The notes beneath the pieces were generated by a model, which made no database searches, was not told the DNA's origin, and saw only the letters and a list, made by a program, of their open reading frames with translations. Both the position numbers and the translations under genes were made by a program. From positions 62,001 to 126,000 of the forward strand of contig NZ_UWOE01000002.1 in NCBI RefSeq assembly GCF_900604355.1: a DNA stretch of 64,000 nt, read 5' to 3'. The DNA is from Luxibacter massiliensis (GTDB lineage Bacteria; Bacillota; Clostridia; Lachnospirales; Lachnospiraceae). This document shows positions 56,961 through 64,000 of the stretch, one piece after another. Numbering within the stretch: the stretch's first letter is position 1; each line of letters begins with the position of its first letter.

Positions 56961-57470
56961 ATGGTTTCAGGCGCAGAGCGCAGGGAGGGAATAGTAGAGA
57001 GGATTAGAAGCAGTAAATCGCCAGTATCTGGGAAGGTGCTGGCTCAGGCTTATGATGTAAGCAGGCAGGTAATTGTACAGGATATTGCCCTGATCCGGGC
57101 AGCAGGCTATGACATTATTTCTACAAACCGGGGGTATATTTTAAATGCACCTTTTGCGGTTTCCAGGATCTTTAAGGTCTGTCATACAGATGAGGAGCTG
57201 GAAAATGAGCTTTGTGCCATTGTAGACCTGGGGGGCCGTATAGTGAATGTAATGGTGAATCACCGGGTTTACGGGCATATGGAAGCAGACCTTCATATTA
57301 ATTCCAGGCAGCAGGTGATAGAATTTATGAAAGATATCCGAAACGGGAAATCCAGTCCCCTTAAAAATATTACATCAAATTATCACTATCATAAGGTGGA
57401 AGCAGACAGTGAAGAAATACTGGATACAATTGAAGAGATGCTGTGCAGCAAAGGATATCTTATAGATTAA
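56961..57470 (+). CDS. niaR: NiaR-type transcriptional repressor (3H domain)
   Basis: 169 aa with an N-terminal HTH_11 domain (residues 5-60: SGKVLAQAYDVSRQVIVQDI) and a C-terminal 3H domain whose His residues (KVCHTDEE, NHRVYGHMEADLH, NYHYHKVE) bind metal and nicotinate. NiaR represses NAD biosynthesis and niacin uptake when niacin is available. Last gene of the nad operon, implying autoregulation through the nadA promoter. Confidence 0.93.
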   Translation: MVSGAERREGIVERIRSSKSPVSGKVLAQAYDVSRQVIVQDIALIRAAGYDIISTNRGYILNAPFAVSRIFKVCHTDEELENELCAIVDLGGRIVNVMVNHRVYGHMEADLHINSRQQVIEFMKDIRNGKSSPLKNITSNYHYHKVEADSEEILDTIEEMLCSKGYLID

Positions 57471-57808
57471 TAGGTTATAATTGGAATTGCTGGTTAAGAG
57501 GTATAAATTACGAAGTGTATTTTGGTCTATAATATAAAAAGCGTGAAATATATAATAATATTAGTTTATTGTTTGATAAATTTGAAACAAGAAGCGCTAA
57601 AAAAGCCGGAGCAAAATGCATCCGGCGGAGAAAAGGAATGAAAAAAATTTATGTAAAAAAGCATTGCTGCTTTGTATAAGTATAAGATAAATTATTTTTG
57701 TGACAAAAATGTGTTGGTAAGATTAAGAGTTTATGAAAGCATCCTTTAAAAAATATAAAATCCCTGCCTTGACATTCCCAAAATGCTGTGTTACGCTTTT
57801 TCAAAGAT
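57471..57808. other. Intergenic region before the metG T-box
   Basis: AT-rich. Includes GCCGGA/TCCGGC (57605-57626), which on the minus strand is followed by TTTTTT, a terminator with no obvious minus-strand gene. A TTGACA, 17 nt, TACGCT promoter (57769-57797) would drive the T-box leader. Confidence 0.5.
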
Positions 57809-58106
57809 AAAAAGAAAACGCAGTGATGAAGAGAGTAGCCTGCATGACATTTTACAGAGAAATCCTACTAGCCTGATAGAGGCTTTAAGCTGAGAGGGAT
57901 GAATGGAGGGTAGGTGAACATGGCTTCTGAGCGGTGCACCGAACACAGAGTTTAGGATTTGTGCAAGGCTGCAATGGGTTCGCCCTTTACAGCGAAGAAG
58001 TGCTGGCCGGCACTTACTGAGGTTCTGTCTGTGAGGGCAGGGCAAACTAGAAGTGGTAACACGGAATTAACCCGTCTTCTTATAATAAGAAGACGGGTAT
58101 TTTTAT
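57809..58106 (+). promoter_or_regulatory. T-box riboswitch, methionine-specific, upstream of metG
   Basis: Stem I begins near AAACGCAGTGATGAAGAGAG followed by TAGC, the AGAGAGTAG being the typical loop E motif. The specifier codon is ATG (57920-57922) in GTGAACATGGC. The T-box core AAGTGGTAACACGG (58051-58064) pairs with the tRNA acceptor end. The terminator CCCGTCTTCT/AGAAGACGGG plus TATTTTT (58071-58106) follows. Uncharged tRNA-Met should stabilise the antiterminator and switch on metG. Confidence 0.92.
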
Positions 58107-58139
58107 TGCATAAGAAATCGTTACGAAGAACTTCATTTA

Positions 58140-58195
58140 GGTACAGGTCAAAAGTTAATTTAGGACGTATCCCTTTTGTAAAAGGCTACGTCCAC
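58140..58195. repeat. GGACGTAACC-family repeat, copy 3
   Basis: GGTACAGGTC lead, then TTTAGGACGTATCCCTTTT and AAAAGGCTACGTCC. It lies between the T-box terminator and the metG RBS, ending just before AAAGGAGAG. Confidence 0.85.
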
Positions 58196-58210
58196 AAAGG
58201 AGAGAGCATT

Positions 58211-60106
58211 ATGTCAGAAAAGCAAAAGTATTACATTACCACAGCAATCGCATATACATCTGGTAAGCCGCATATAGGCAATACGTATGAGATTGTCCTT
58301 GCGGATGCGATTGCGCGGTACAAGCGGAGCCAGGGGTTTGATGTGTTTTTTCAGACTGGGACTGATGAGCACGGCCAGAAGATTGAGCAGAAGGCTGATG
58401 AGGCAAACATTACGCCGAAGGAATTTGTTGATAATGTGGCCCGTCAGATACGAGGGATTTGGGATCTGATGGATACTTCCTATGACAAGTTTATCCGGAC
58501 AACGGATGTGGAACATGAGAAACAGGTCCAAAAGATTTTTAAAAAGCTGTATGATAAGGGGGATATTTACAAGGGGCATTATGAGGGGATGTATTGTACG
58601 CCCTGTGAGTCTTTTTTTACAGAGTCTCAGTTAATTGATGGGAAATGCCCTGATTGTGGGCGGGAAGTCCAGCCTGCAAAGGAAGAGGCCTATTTCTTTA
58701 AAATGAGTAAGTATGCGGACCGCCTGATTGATCATATTAATGCCCATCCCGAATTTATTCAGCCAGTATCCCGAAAAAATGAGATGATGAATAATTTTCT
58801 GCTTCCAGGCCTCCAGGATTTATGTGTGTCCAGGACATCTTTCAAGTGGGGCATACCTGTTGATTTCGACCCAAAGCATGTAGTCTATGTATGGCTGGAT
58901 GCACTTACAAACTATATCACAGGGATTGGATATGACTGCGATGGGGACAGTACAGAGCAGTTTAAAAAGAATTGGCCTGCAGATTTACATTTAATTGGAA
59001 AAGATATCATCCGTTTCCATACGATTTACTGGCCTATATTTTTGATGGCTCTGGATCTGCCATTGCCAAAACAGATATTTGGCCATCCATGGCTCTTGCA
59101 GGGGGATGGGAAGATGAGTAAGTCAAAGGGGAATGTACTCTATGCGGATGAACTTGTTGACTTCTTTGGAGTAGATGCGGTGCGTTATTTTGTACTCCAC
59201 GAGATGCCCTTTGAAAATGACGGAATAATTTCTTGGGAGCTAATGGTAGAACGGATGAATTCAGATTTAGCTAACACCCTGGGAAATTTAGTAAACCGTA
59301 CAGTATCCATGACAAATAAATATTTTGGCGGAACTGTTTCAGACAGGGGGATAGCTGAAGAGATAGATGGAGATTTAAAGGCAGTTATTGAAGGTACTCC
59401 AAAGGCAGTTGAGGAAAAAATGGATGGACTGCGGGTGGCAGATGCAATCACGGAGATTTTTAATTTATTTAAAAGGTGTAACAAGTATATTGATGAGACG
59501 ATGCCGTGGGCCCTTGCAAAGGAGGAAACACAAAAGGGCAGGCTGGAGACTGTGCTGTGGAACCTGATCCAGGGTATTTCAAGCGGTGCCGTGCTCCTTG
59601 AACCCTTTATGCCGTCTGCCAGCAAAAAGATTCTGGAGCAGCTTGGGGGAGGCCATGTGACTGCTCATCCAGAAATTCTTTTCCAGAGGCTGGATGTGGA
59701 GGAGGTCTTAAAGAAAGTGGAAGAGCTGCATCCTCCTGTGCAGGAAAAGGATGAGAATGTTATTGATATTGAGGCAAAGCCTGAAATAACATTTGACCAG
59801 TTTGGCGCCCTGCAGTTCCAGGTAGGGGAAATTATCGCTTGTGAGGCGGTTCCAAAGTCCAAGAAACTGCTTTGTTCTAAGGTAAAAGTAGGAAGTCAGG
59901 TTAAGCAGATTGTCTCAGGTATTAAAGCACATTATACGCCGGAGCAGATGGTTGGCAAGAAAGTAATGGTTCTTGTTAATCTAAAGCCGGCAAAACTGGC
60001 AGGTGTTTTGTCTGAAGGAATGCTTCTCTGTGCAGAAGATGAAAAAGGAAATCTTGCACTGATGACTCCTGAAAAGGATATGCCGGCAGGGGCAGAAATT
60101 AGTTAG
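58211..60106 (+). CDS. metG: Methionyl-tRNA synthetase
   Basis: Class I synthetase charging tRNA-Met. Start at MSEKQKYYITTAIAYTSGKP behind AAAGGAGAG; an open extension to 57959 reads through the T-box and is not coding. 631 aa: HIGN signature (HIGH equivalent), Zn knuckle CTPCESFF with CPDCGRE, KMSKS (301-305), anticodon-binding helices, and a C-terminal Trbp111-type tRNA-binding domain (about 525-631, FDQFGALQFQVGEI). Confidence 0.97.
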   Translation: MSEKQKYYITTAIAYTSGKPHIGNTYEIVLADAIARYKRSQGFDVFFQTGTDEHGQKIEQKADEANITPKEFVDNVARQIRGIWDLMDTSYDKFIRTTDVEHEKQVQKIFKKLYDKGDIYKGHYEGMYCTPCESFFTESQLIDGKCPDCGREVQPAKEEAYFFKMSKYADRLIDHINAHPEFIQPVSRKNEMMNNFLLPGLQDLCVSRTSFKWGIPVDFDPKHVVYVWLDALTNYITGIGYDCDGDSTEQFKKNWPADLHLIGKDIIRFHTIYWPIFLMALDLPLPKQIFGHPWLLQGDGKMSKSKGNVLYADELVDFFGVDAVRYFVLHEMPFENDGIISWELMVERMNSDLANTLGNLVNRTVSMTNKYFGGTVSDRGIAEEIDGDLKAVIEGTPKAVEEKMDGLRVADAITEIFNLFKRCNKYIDETMPWALAKEETQKGRLETVLWNLIQGISSGAVLLEPFMPSASKKILEQLGGGHVTAHPEILFQRLDVEEVLKKVEELHPPVQEKDENVIDIEAKPEITFDQFGALQFQVGEIIACEAVPKSKKLLCSKVKVGSQVKQIVSGIKAHYTPEQMVGKKVMVLVNLKPAKLAGVLSEGMLLCAEDEKGNLALMTPEKDMPAGAEIS

Positions 60107-60411
60107 GATTATAATATTTTACGAATTTAGAGGGGACTGTTGCATATCAACCTTTTCATATAAGATTATGGTGCTGTCAGGCTGGGCGCTTCCATAACCT
60201 GTTTGAAATTTTGGGTTTGCAGCAATCCCTTTTTGATTTATACCCAAGGGCGCCTGTAAACATATGTCCTTATGGGCGGACGCCCTTTGTCCTACAAGGA
60301 ATGCCCGGGGGTACCACCTGCTGTTATTTAGGCTGCACAAAAACTATATATAATGTAGAATGGTATGAGAGAATTATTTATAAAGTAATAAAACTCGAAA
60401 GGATTATGGGG
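60107..60411. other. Intergenic region with degenerate 61-bp-family repeat
   Basis: TATACCCAAGGGCGCC, CATATGTCCTTATGGGCGG and CTACAAGG (60239-60300) match an inverted, decayed 61-bp unit. An in-frame extension of the regulator ORF to 60211 passes through this repeat and is not coding. Upstream part 60107-60230 shows nothing recognised. Confidence 0.55.
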
Positions 60412-61098
60412 ATGAAATTATTGATCGTAGAAGATGATCTCGCACTCAGTGCGGGACTTTGTTTTGAATTGGATACGTGTGGATATTTGACAGTAGCCGC
60501 TTATAATTGCCAGAAAGCCAGGCAGCTTTTGGAAAGTGATTATTTTGAGCTGATACTTTTAGACGTAAACCTTCCAGATGGCAGCGGCTTTGATCTGTGC
60601 CGGGAGATAAAGGCCGTCCGGCCTGATCAGCTTATAATTTTTTTAACAGCTAATGATTTGGAACAGGATGTTCTGAAAGGTTTTGACCTTGGGGCAGAGG
60701 ATTATATAACCAAGCCATTTAATACGCAGATCCTGAAACGGCGTATAGAGGTCACTCTGCGCCGGGGAGCGGCCATGGCAAAAATAACTGCCGATGGCTA
60801 TGAGGATGGCTTTCTGCATTTGGATTTCCAGAGGCTTACGGCCATACGAAACGGTAAAAAACTGGCAATTACCCCCAACGAATATAAATTATTGCGTCTT
60901 TTGACTGCTAGTGCGGGGAGTATTGTGACACGTCAGATTTTATTGGAAAAGCTGTGGGACTGCGACGCAAATTTTGTGGATGACCATACCTTGACTGTCA
61001 CAATGGCCCGGCTGCGGGCAAAAATAGAAGATGCCAGCCATTCTTATATTCAGACTGTCAGAGGCATGGGGTATATCTGGACAGGTACAAGTATATGA
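60412..61098 (+). CDS. OmpR-family response regulator
   Basis: 228 aa from the ATG at 60412, 8 nt after AAAGGA; an in-frame ATG at 60406 is too close to it. Receiver domain with VEDD acidic pair, phospho-acceptor Asp in LLDVNLPDG and KPF, then a winged-helix Trans_reg_C domain (from about 130). It overlaps the kinase gene by 4 nt and is likely to control the ABC transporter that follows. Confidence 0.95.
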   Translation: MKLLIVEDDLALSAGLCFELDTCGYLTVAAYNCQKARQLLESDYFELILLDVNLPDGSGFDLCREIKAVRPDQLIIFLTANDLEQDVLKGFDLGAEDYITKPFNTQILKRRIEVTLRRGAAMAKITADGYEDGFLHLDFQRLTAIRNGKKLAITPNEYKLLRLLTASAGSIVTRQILLEKLWDCDANFVDDHTLTVTMARLRAKIEDASHSYIQTVRGMGYIWTGTSI

Positions 61099-62096
61099 AA
61101 AAAATTAGAAACATTGTAGTGATTCTGGCTGCGCTTCTTTTCACCTTTGGACTGGCGTGGGAGTATATTCCCCTTTGGATCATCAGGGCCTGCTTACTTG
61201 TGTCCGGACTTCTGGTTTTTGCACTTGCGCTTTTATGGGACTGGCGCCAAAGGAAGCTGCAGTCAGATTTTGCTAATGATATTTGTGAGACAGTAGATAC
61301 ACTTATGGACGGACGTAAGTTGGAAGATTATCAGCCTTACGTAGATTCCCATATCTCAAGAGTACAGGGAAAGCTTTTGCAGTATTATGACAGGATGCAG
61401 GAGGGGCGTCGCCAAAGCAGGCAGGACAAAGAAACTATCCAGGAACTGGTCAGTGATATATCCCATCAAGTTAAAACTCCTATTGCAAACCTTCAAATGT
61501 TTACGGGCATTTTACAGCAGCACCAATTATCTGACGAAAAACGTGCTGACTTTCTAAACACTATGGAAGTACAGATTAAGAAACTAGATTTTCTCATGCA
61601 GTCTCTTATTAAAATGTCACGGCTGGAAACGGGGACTTTTGTCCTCCATATGGAAGAGGCCAGCTTGTATAATACCGTTGCACAGGCGGTCAGCGGGATA
61701 TGGGCAAAGGCAGATGAAAAAGGGATTACTATTGATGTGTCCTGTGACAGCAGCGTAACTGTCAGGCATGATCCAAAATGGACAGCAGAGGCATTGGGAA
61801 ATATTTTAGATAATGGTGTAAAATACACATCTCCCGGGGGAGCCATATATATCAGTGTCCGGCCCTGGCAATTTTATACGAGGATTGATATAGGGGATAC
61901 AGGGATTGGAATTGCCCCCCAACATTATAACGATGTGTTTAGGCGGTTCTACCGGTCACAGCAGGTTGCGTCTGAGGAAGGGGTAGGGTTGGGCCTGTAT
62001 TTGGCCAGGGGTATTATTGCCCGTCAGAAGGGGTATATCAGTGTAAAATCAGAGCCGGGCAAAGGAAGTACATTTTCTGTGTTCCTCTTGTCCTGA
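61095..62096 (+). CDS. Sensor histidine kinase, intramembrane-sensing type
   Basis: 333 aa. Two closely spaced membrane helices (about residues 5-45) with almost no external loop, then HisKA with the phosphorylated His in DISHQVKTPIANL and an HATPase_c domain (DNGVKYTSPGG, GDTGIGI, GVGLGLYLARG). This is the BceS-type architecture, in which the kinase usually senses through a partner ABC transporter and not by itself. Confidence 0.94.
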   Translation: MKKIRNIVVILAALLFTFGLAWEYIPLWIIRACLLVSGLLVFALALLWDWRQRKLQSDFANDICETVDTLMDGRKLEDYQPYVDSHISRVQGKLLQYYDRMQEGRRQSRQDKETIQELVSDISHQVKTPIANLQMFTGILQQHQLSDEKRADFLNTMEVQIKKLDFLMQSLIKMSRLETGTFVLHMEEASLYNTVAQAVSGIWAKADEKGITIDVSCDSSVTVRHDPKWTAEALGNILDNGVKYTSPGGAIYISVRPWQFYTRIDIGDTGIGIAPQHYNDVFRRFYRSQQVASEEGVGLGLYLARGIIARQKGYISVKSEPGKGSTFSVFLLS

Positions 62097-62120
62097 CCTA
62101 ATCCATGAGGAAAAAACCGT

Positions 62121-62786
62121 ATGAATATTGTTGAAATTCGCAATCTTAAAATATATTTTGGCACAAGCTGCCGCTTGGTAAAGGCTTTGGACGGAATTGA
62201 TTTGGAAATTGAAAAAGGCAGGTTTACTGCTATTATTGGAGCATCTGGCTCCGGAAAAACAACACTTTTAAATGCCGTTGGCGGCCTGTACTGTCCAACT
62301 GCGGGGACTGTAATTGTAGACGGCACCGATCTGTCGGACTTGTCAGAGGATCAAATGACTATTTTTAGGCGCAGGAGAATAGGCTTTGTTTTTCAGGGTT
62401 ATAATTTAGTCCCTGAGCTAACTATACAGGAGAATATAGTATTTCCGCTGGCCTTGGATAATTCCCGCCCAGATGAGGCCTTTTTGGCAGAAATTATTTC
62501 CCTCCTGGGACTGAAAAAGAAATTAAATTGCTTTCCGCATATGCTCTCTGGAGGCGGCCAGCAATGTACGGCTATTGCCAGGGCACTGGTTGCCAAACCA
62601 TCTATTATTTTGGCAGATGAACCTACAGGGAGCTTTGATGCTAAGACAAGCCAAAACGTAGCTGGACTTTTGAAACTGACGGCAGAAACCTTTCACCAGA
62701 CACTACTCATGATTACCCACAATCTGGAGCTGGCACAACTGGCTGACAGGGTAGTAAGGCTGCAGGATGGGCGCATCGTTTCATAG
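62121..62786 (+). CDS. BceA-type ABC transporter ATPase
   Basis: 221 aa, LolD/MacB-like ATPase. Walker A GASGSGKTT (about 38-46), Q-loop VFQGYNLVPE, Walker B IILADEPTGSFD and switch His in MITHN. The signature region reads LSGGGQQCTAIARA where the family has LSGGQQQRVAIARA, so the Gln and Arg are changed. GAGGAAAA precedes the ATG. With the following permease it probably forms a peptide-antibiotic resistance or sensing transporter. Confidence 0.92.
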   Translation: MNIVEIRNLKIYFGTSCRLVKALDGIDLEIEKGRFTAIIGASGSGKTTLLNAVGGLYCPTAGTVIVDGTDLSDLSEDQMTIFRRRRIGFVFQGYNLVPELTIQENIVFPLALDNSRPDEAFLAEIISLLGLKKKLNCFPHMLSGGGQQCTAIARALVAKPSIILADEPTGSFDAKTSQNVAGLLKLTAETFHQTLLMITHNLELAQLADRVVRLQDGRIVS

Positions 62787-62900
62787 ACAGGATTTTCTTG
62801 CTGCAAACAGGAAAGGTACAAAAATGTAACTTTCCTGTACCCTGGCTGTAACATTGTGGGGTTATGCTGGTATCAGCAAGAAACAGGAGGATGCGATAAC

Positions 62901-64000
62901 ATGAAAATAATGCTGAAAACTCTCGCCAGGCGGAGTCTTGCCGCCAGCAGGCCCCGGAATCTGGTCGCAGTCTTAGCGATTATGCTGACTGCAGTTCTGT
63001 TTACATCTGTAACGACTATTAGCCTGGGCGCCATGGATTCCATGACCCTGACCATGCAGATACTAAAAGGAAGCAAATCTGACGGCGACTTACGCAACAT
63101 GACAGCTGAACAATTTGCCGCCCTGGAAAGGGCAGATTTTATCGAAAGCTATGGACTGCGGATGGCAGTAGGTTTCCTTACGGATACAGTCCATCATAAC
63201 ATCGAGTTCGATGTGCTAGATGAGACTCAGGCAGAGCTGACATTTTGTAACCCCAGCCATGGAACAGTTCCCCAGGCTGCCAATGAGATTGTCGCTTCTG
63301 ACGCTGCCCTGCGGGAGTTAGGGGCAAAACCGGAAGTTGGAGCGGCTGTCACTCTGCGCTTTTGTGCACATGGCCAGGAGTATGTCCTTCCTATGGTAGT
63401 TTCGGGATGGTATGAAGCTACCAATGACCAGATAAGTATGCTGTGGGCGGGAATTGCTTTCCGTGATACCTATCCGGAAATTTTTCAAAATACTTATGTT
63501 AAGGATCGGGAACTGGCGGGTACCTATGCGTCAGATTTTATTGCTAAAAGTACTGTTGGCCTGCAGGACAAAATGAATGACTGGGTATACAGCGTGGGGG
63601 GAGAACCAGAGGACATGAAAGCGGACAATTACCTGGCTGCCGTCATTAACACAACTACCAACCAGCCGATGTCTTTGTCCGTATATATTATGGGCGGTAT
63701 AGTGGCAGCGCTGTTTCTGTTGTGCGGCTACCTGCTCATCTATAATGTCTTTGACATTGCTGTTATGCAGGAAATACGCCGCTATGGACTATACCGCACC
63801 ATTGGCATGAGCCGGAAGCAAGTAAAAAAGCTCATCAACCGGCAGGCATTATGGCTTTCCTGCATTGGTATCCCCCTGGGATTGGCTATTGGTTTTTTTG
63901 TAGGAAAAGCCGCTCTCCCAGTGGTTATGGATACTATGTCCTCCGAATACCAGAACATTGTTGTGAGCGTAGAACCCTCCCCAGTAATTTTCCTGGGAGC
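62901..64000 (+). CDS. FtsX-like ABC transporter permease (partial, runs off window)
   Basis: Open frame from ATG at 62901 behind ACAGGAGG to the window end (at least 366 codons). Starts MKIMLKTLARRSLAASRPRN with a first membrane helix (about 21-45), a large extracytoplasmic domain (about 46-255), a helix near 260-282 (MGGIVAALFLLCGYLLIYNV) and the coupling motif YGLYRTIGMSRKQVKKL typical of FtsX/BceB permeases. Partner of the upstream ATPase. The missing C-terminus decides whether it is BceB-sized (about 8-10 helices). Confidence 0.9.
   Translation, partial: MKIMLKTLARRSLAASRPRNLVAVLAIMLTAVLFTSVTTISLGAMDSMTLTMQILKGSKSDGDLRNMTAEQFAALERADFIESYGLRMAVGFLTDTVHHNIEFDVLDETQAELTFCNPSHGTVPQAANEIVASDAALRELGAKPEVGAAVTLRFCAHGQEYVLPMVVSGWYEATNDQISMLWAGIAFRDTYPEIFQNTYVKDRELAGTYASDFIAKSTVGLQDKMNDWVYSVGGEPEDMKADNYLAAVINTTTNQPMSLSVYIMGGIVAALFLLCGYLLIYNVFDIAVMQEIRRYGLYRTIGMSRKQVKKLINRQALWLSCIGIPLGLAIGFFVGKAALPVVMDTMSSEYQNIVVSVEPSPVIFLG

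Noticed and set aside
57959..58210. 84-codon N-terminal extension of MetG
   Set aside because: It reads through the T-box, its terminator and a repeat hairpin. MetG similarity starts exactly at 58211 behind a good RBS.
60211..60411. Extended N-terminus of the response regulator
   Set aside because: It passes through a decayed 61-bp repeat. Receiver-domain similarity starts at the ATG at 60412.

Overview
The window covers the replication-origin region of a low-GC, spore-forming Clostridia chromosome. Family Lachnospiraceae (Clostridium cluster XIVa) is my inference. It rests on the AT-rich coding sequence, the B. subtilis-like oriC gene order, the sporulation genes spmA, spmB and yaaT, a Met T-box, and the many small dispersed palindromic repeats. 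No species is assigned.

Layout. 1-2 kb: AT-rich sequence with a perfect parS site (301-316), an anchored alpha/beta hydrolase, and a five-unit 61-bp tandem repeat. 2-9.1 kb, minus strand: rsmG, mnmG, mnmE, jag, yidC, yidD, rnpA, rpmH, transcribed away from the origin. 9.1-11.3 kb: oriC with DnaA boxes on both sides of dnaA. 9.6-18.5 kb, plus strand: dnaA, dnaN, rlbA, recF, gyrB, gyrA, with a structured-looking spacer between gyrB and gyrA. 18.5-23.2 kb: a C_GCAxxG_C_C protein, a membrane XRE regulator, two-subunit class I fumarase, a PlsC-type acyltransferase and a transposase scrap. 23.3-29.6 kb: tRNA-Ser, then an rRNA operon in the order 16S-5S-23S, then tRNAs Asp, Val, Tyr, Thr, fMet and Phe. 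29.9-36.8 kb: two tandem mini XRE regulators, then a cluster matching B. subtilis yaaO-to-rsmI, with a guanylate-kinase-like gene where tmk would be.

36.8-53.5 kb: an ABC ATPase with most catalytic motifs altered, spmB and spmA split around a DUF885 lipoprotein, LysR/agmatinase/YjiH, a P2A Ca-ATPase with a possible SD-masking hairpin, a GntR regulator, an IlvC-like protein lacking key catalytic residues, two tiny genes, an AIM24 protein, a phosphodiesterase overlapping a NYN-OST-HTH protein, and an IS200-type element. 53.7-57.5 kb: nadA-nadB-nadC-niaR, de novo NAD synthesis with its probable repressor. 57.8-60.1 kb: T-box-controlled metG. 60.4 kb to the end: a response regulator, an intramembrane-sensing kinase, an ABC ATPase and a truncated FtsX-like permease, a BceRSAB-type arrangement.

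Three families of short dispersed repeats recur in the gene spacers: a 61-bp unit with a TTGAAC/GTTCAA hairpin, a GGGGACTGTCCCC palindrome, and a GGACGTAACC hairpin. They are the most distinctive non-coding feature. Some copies supply stop codons or sit next to ribosome binding sites. I see no CRISPR array, prophage or large transferred island.
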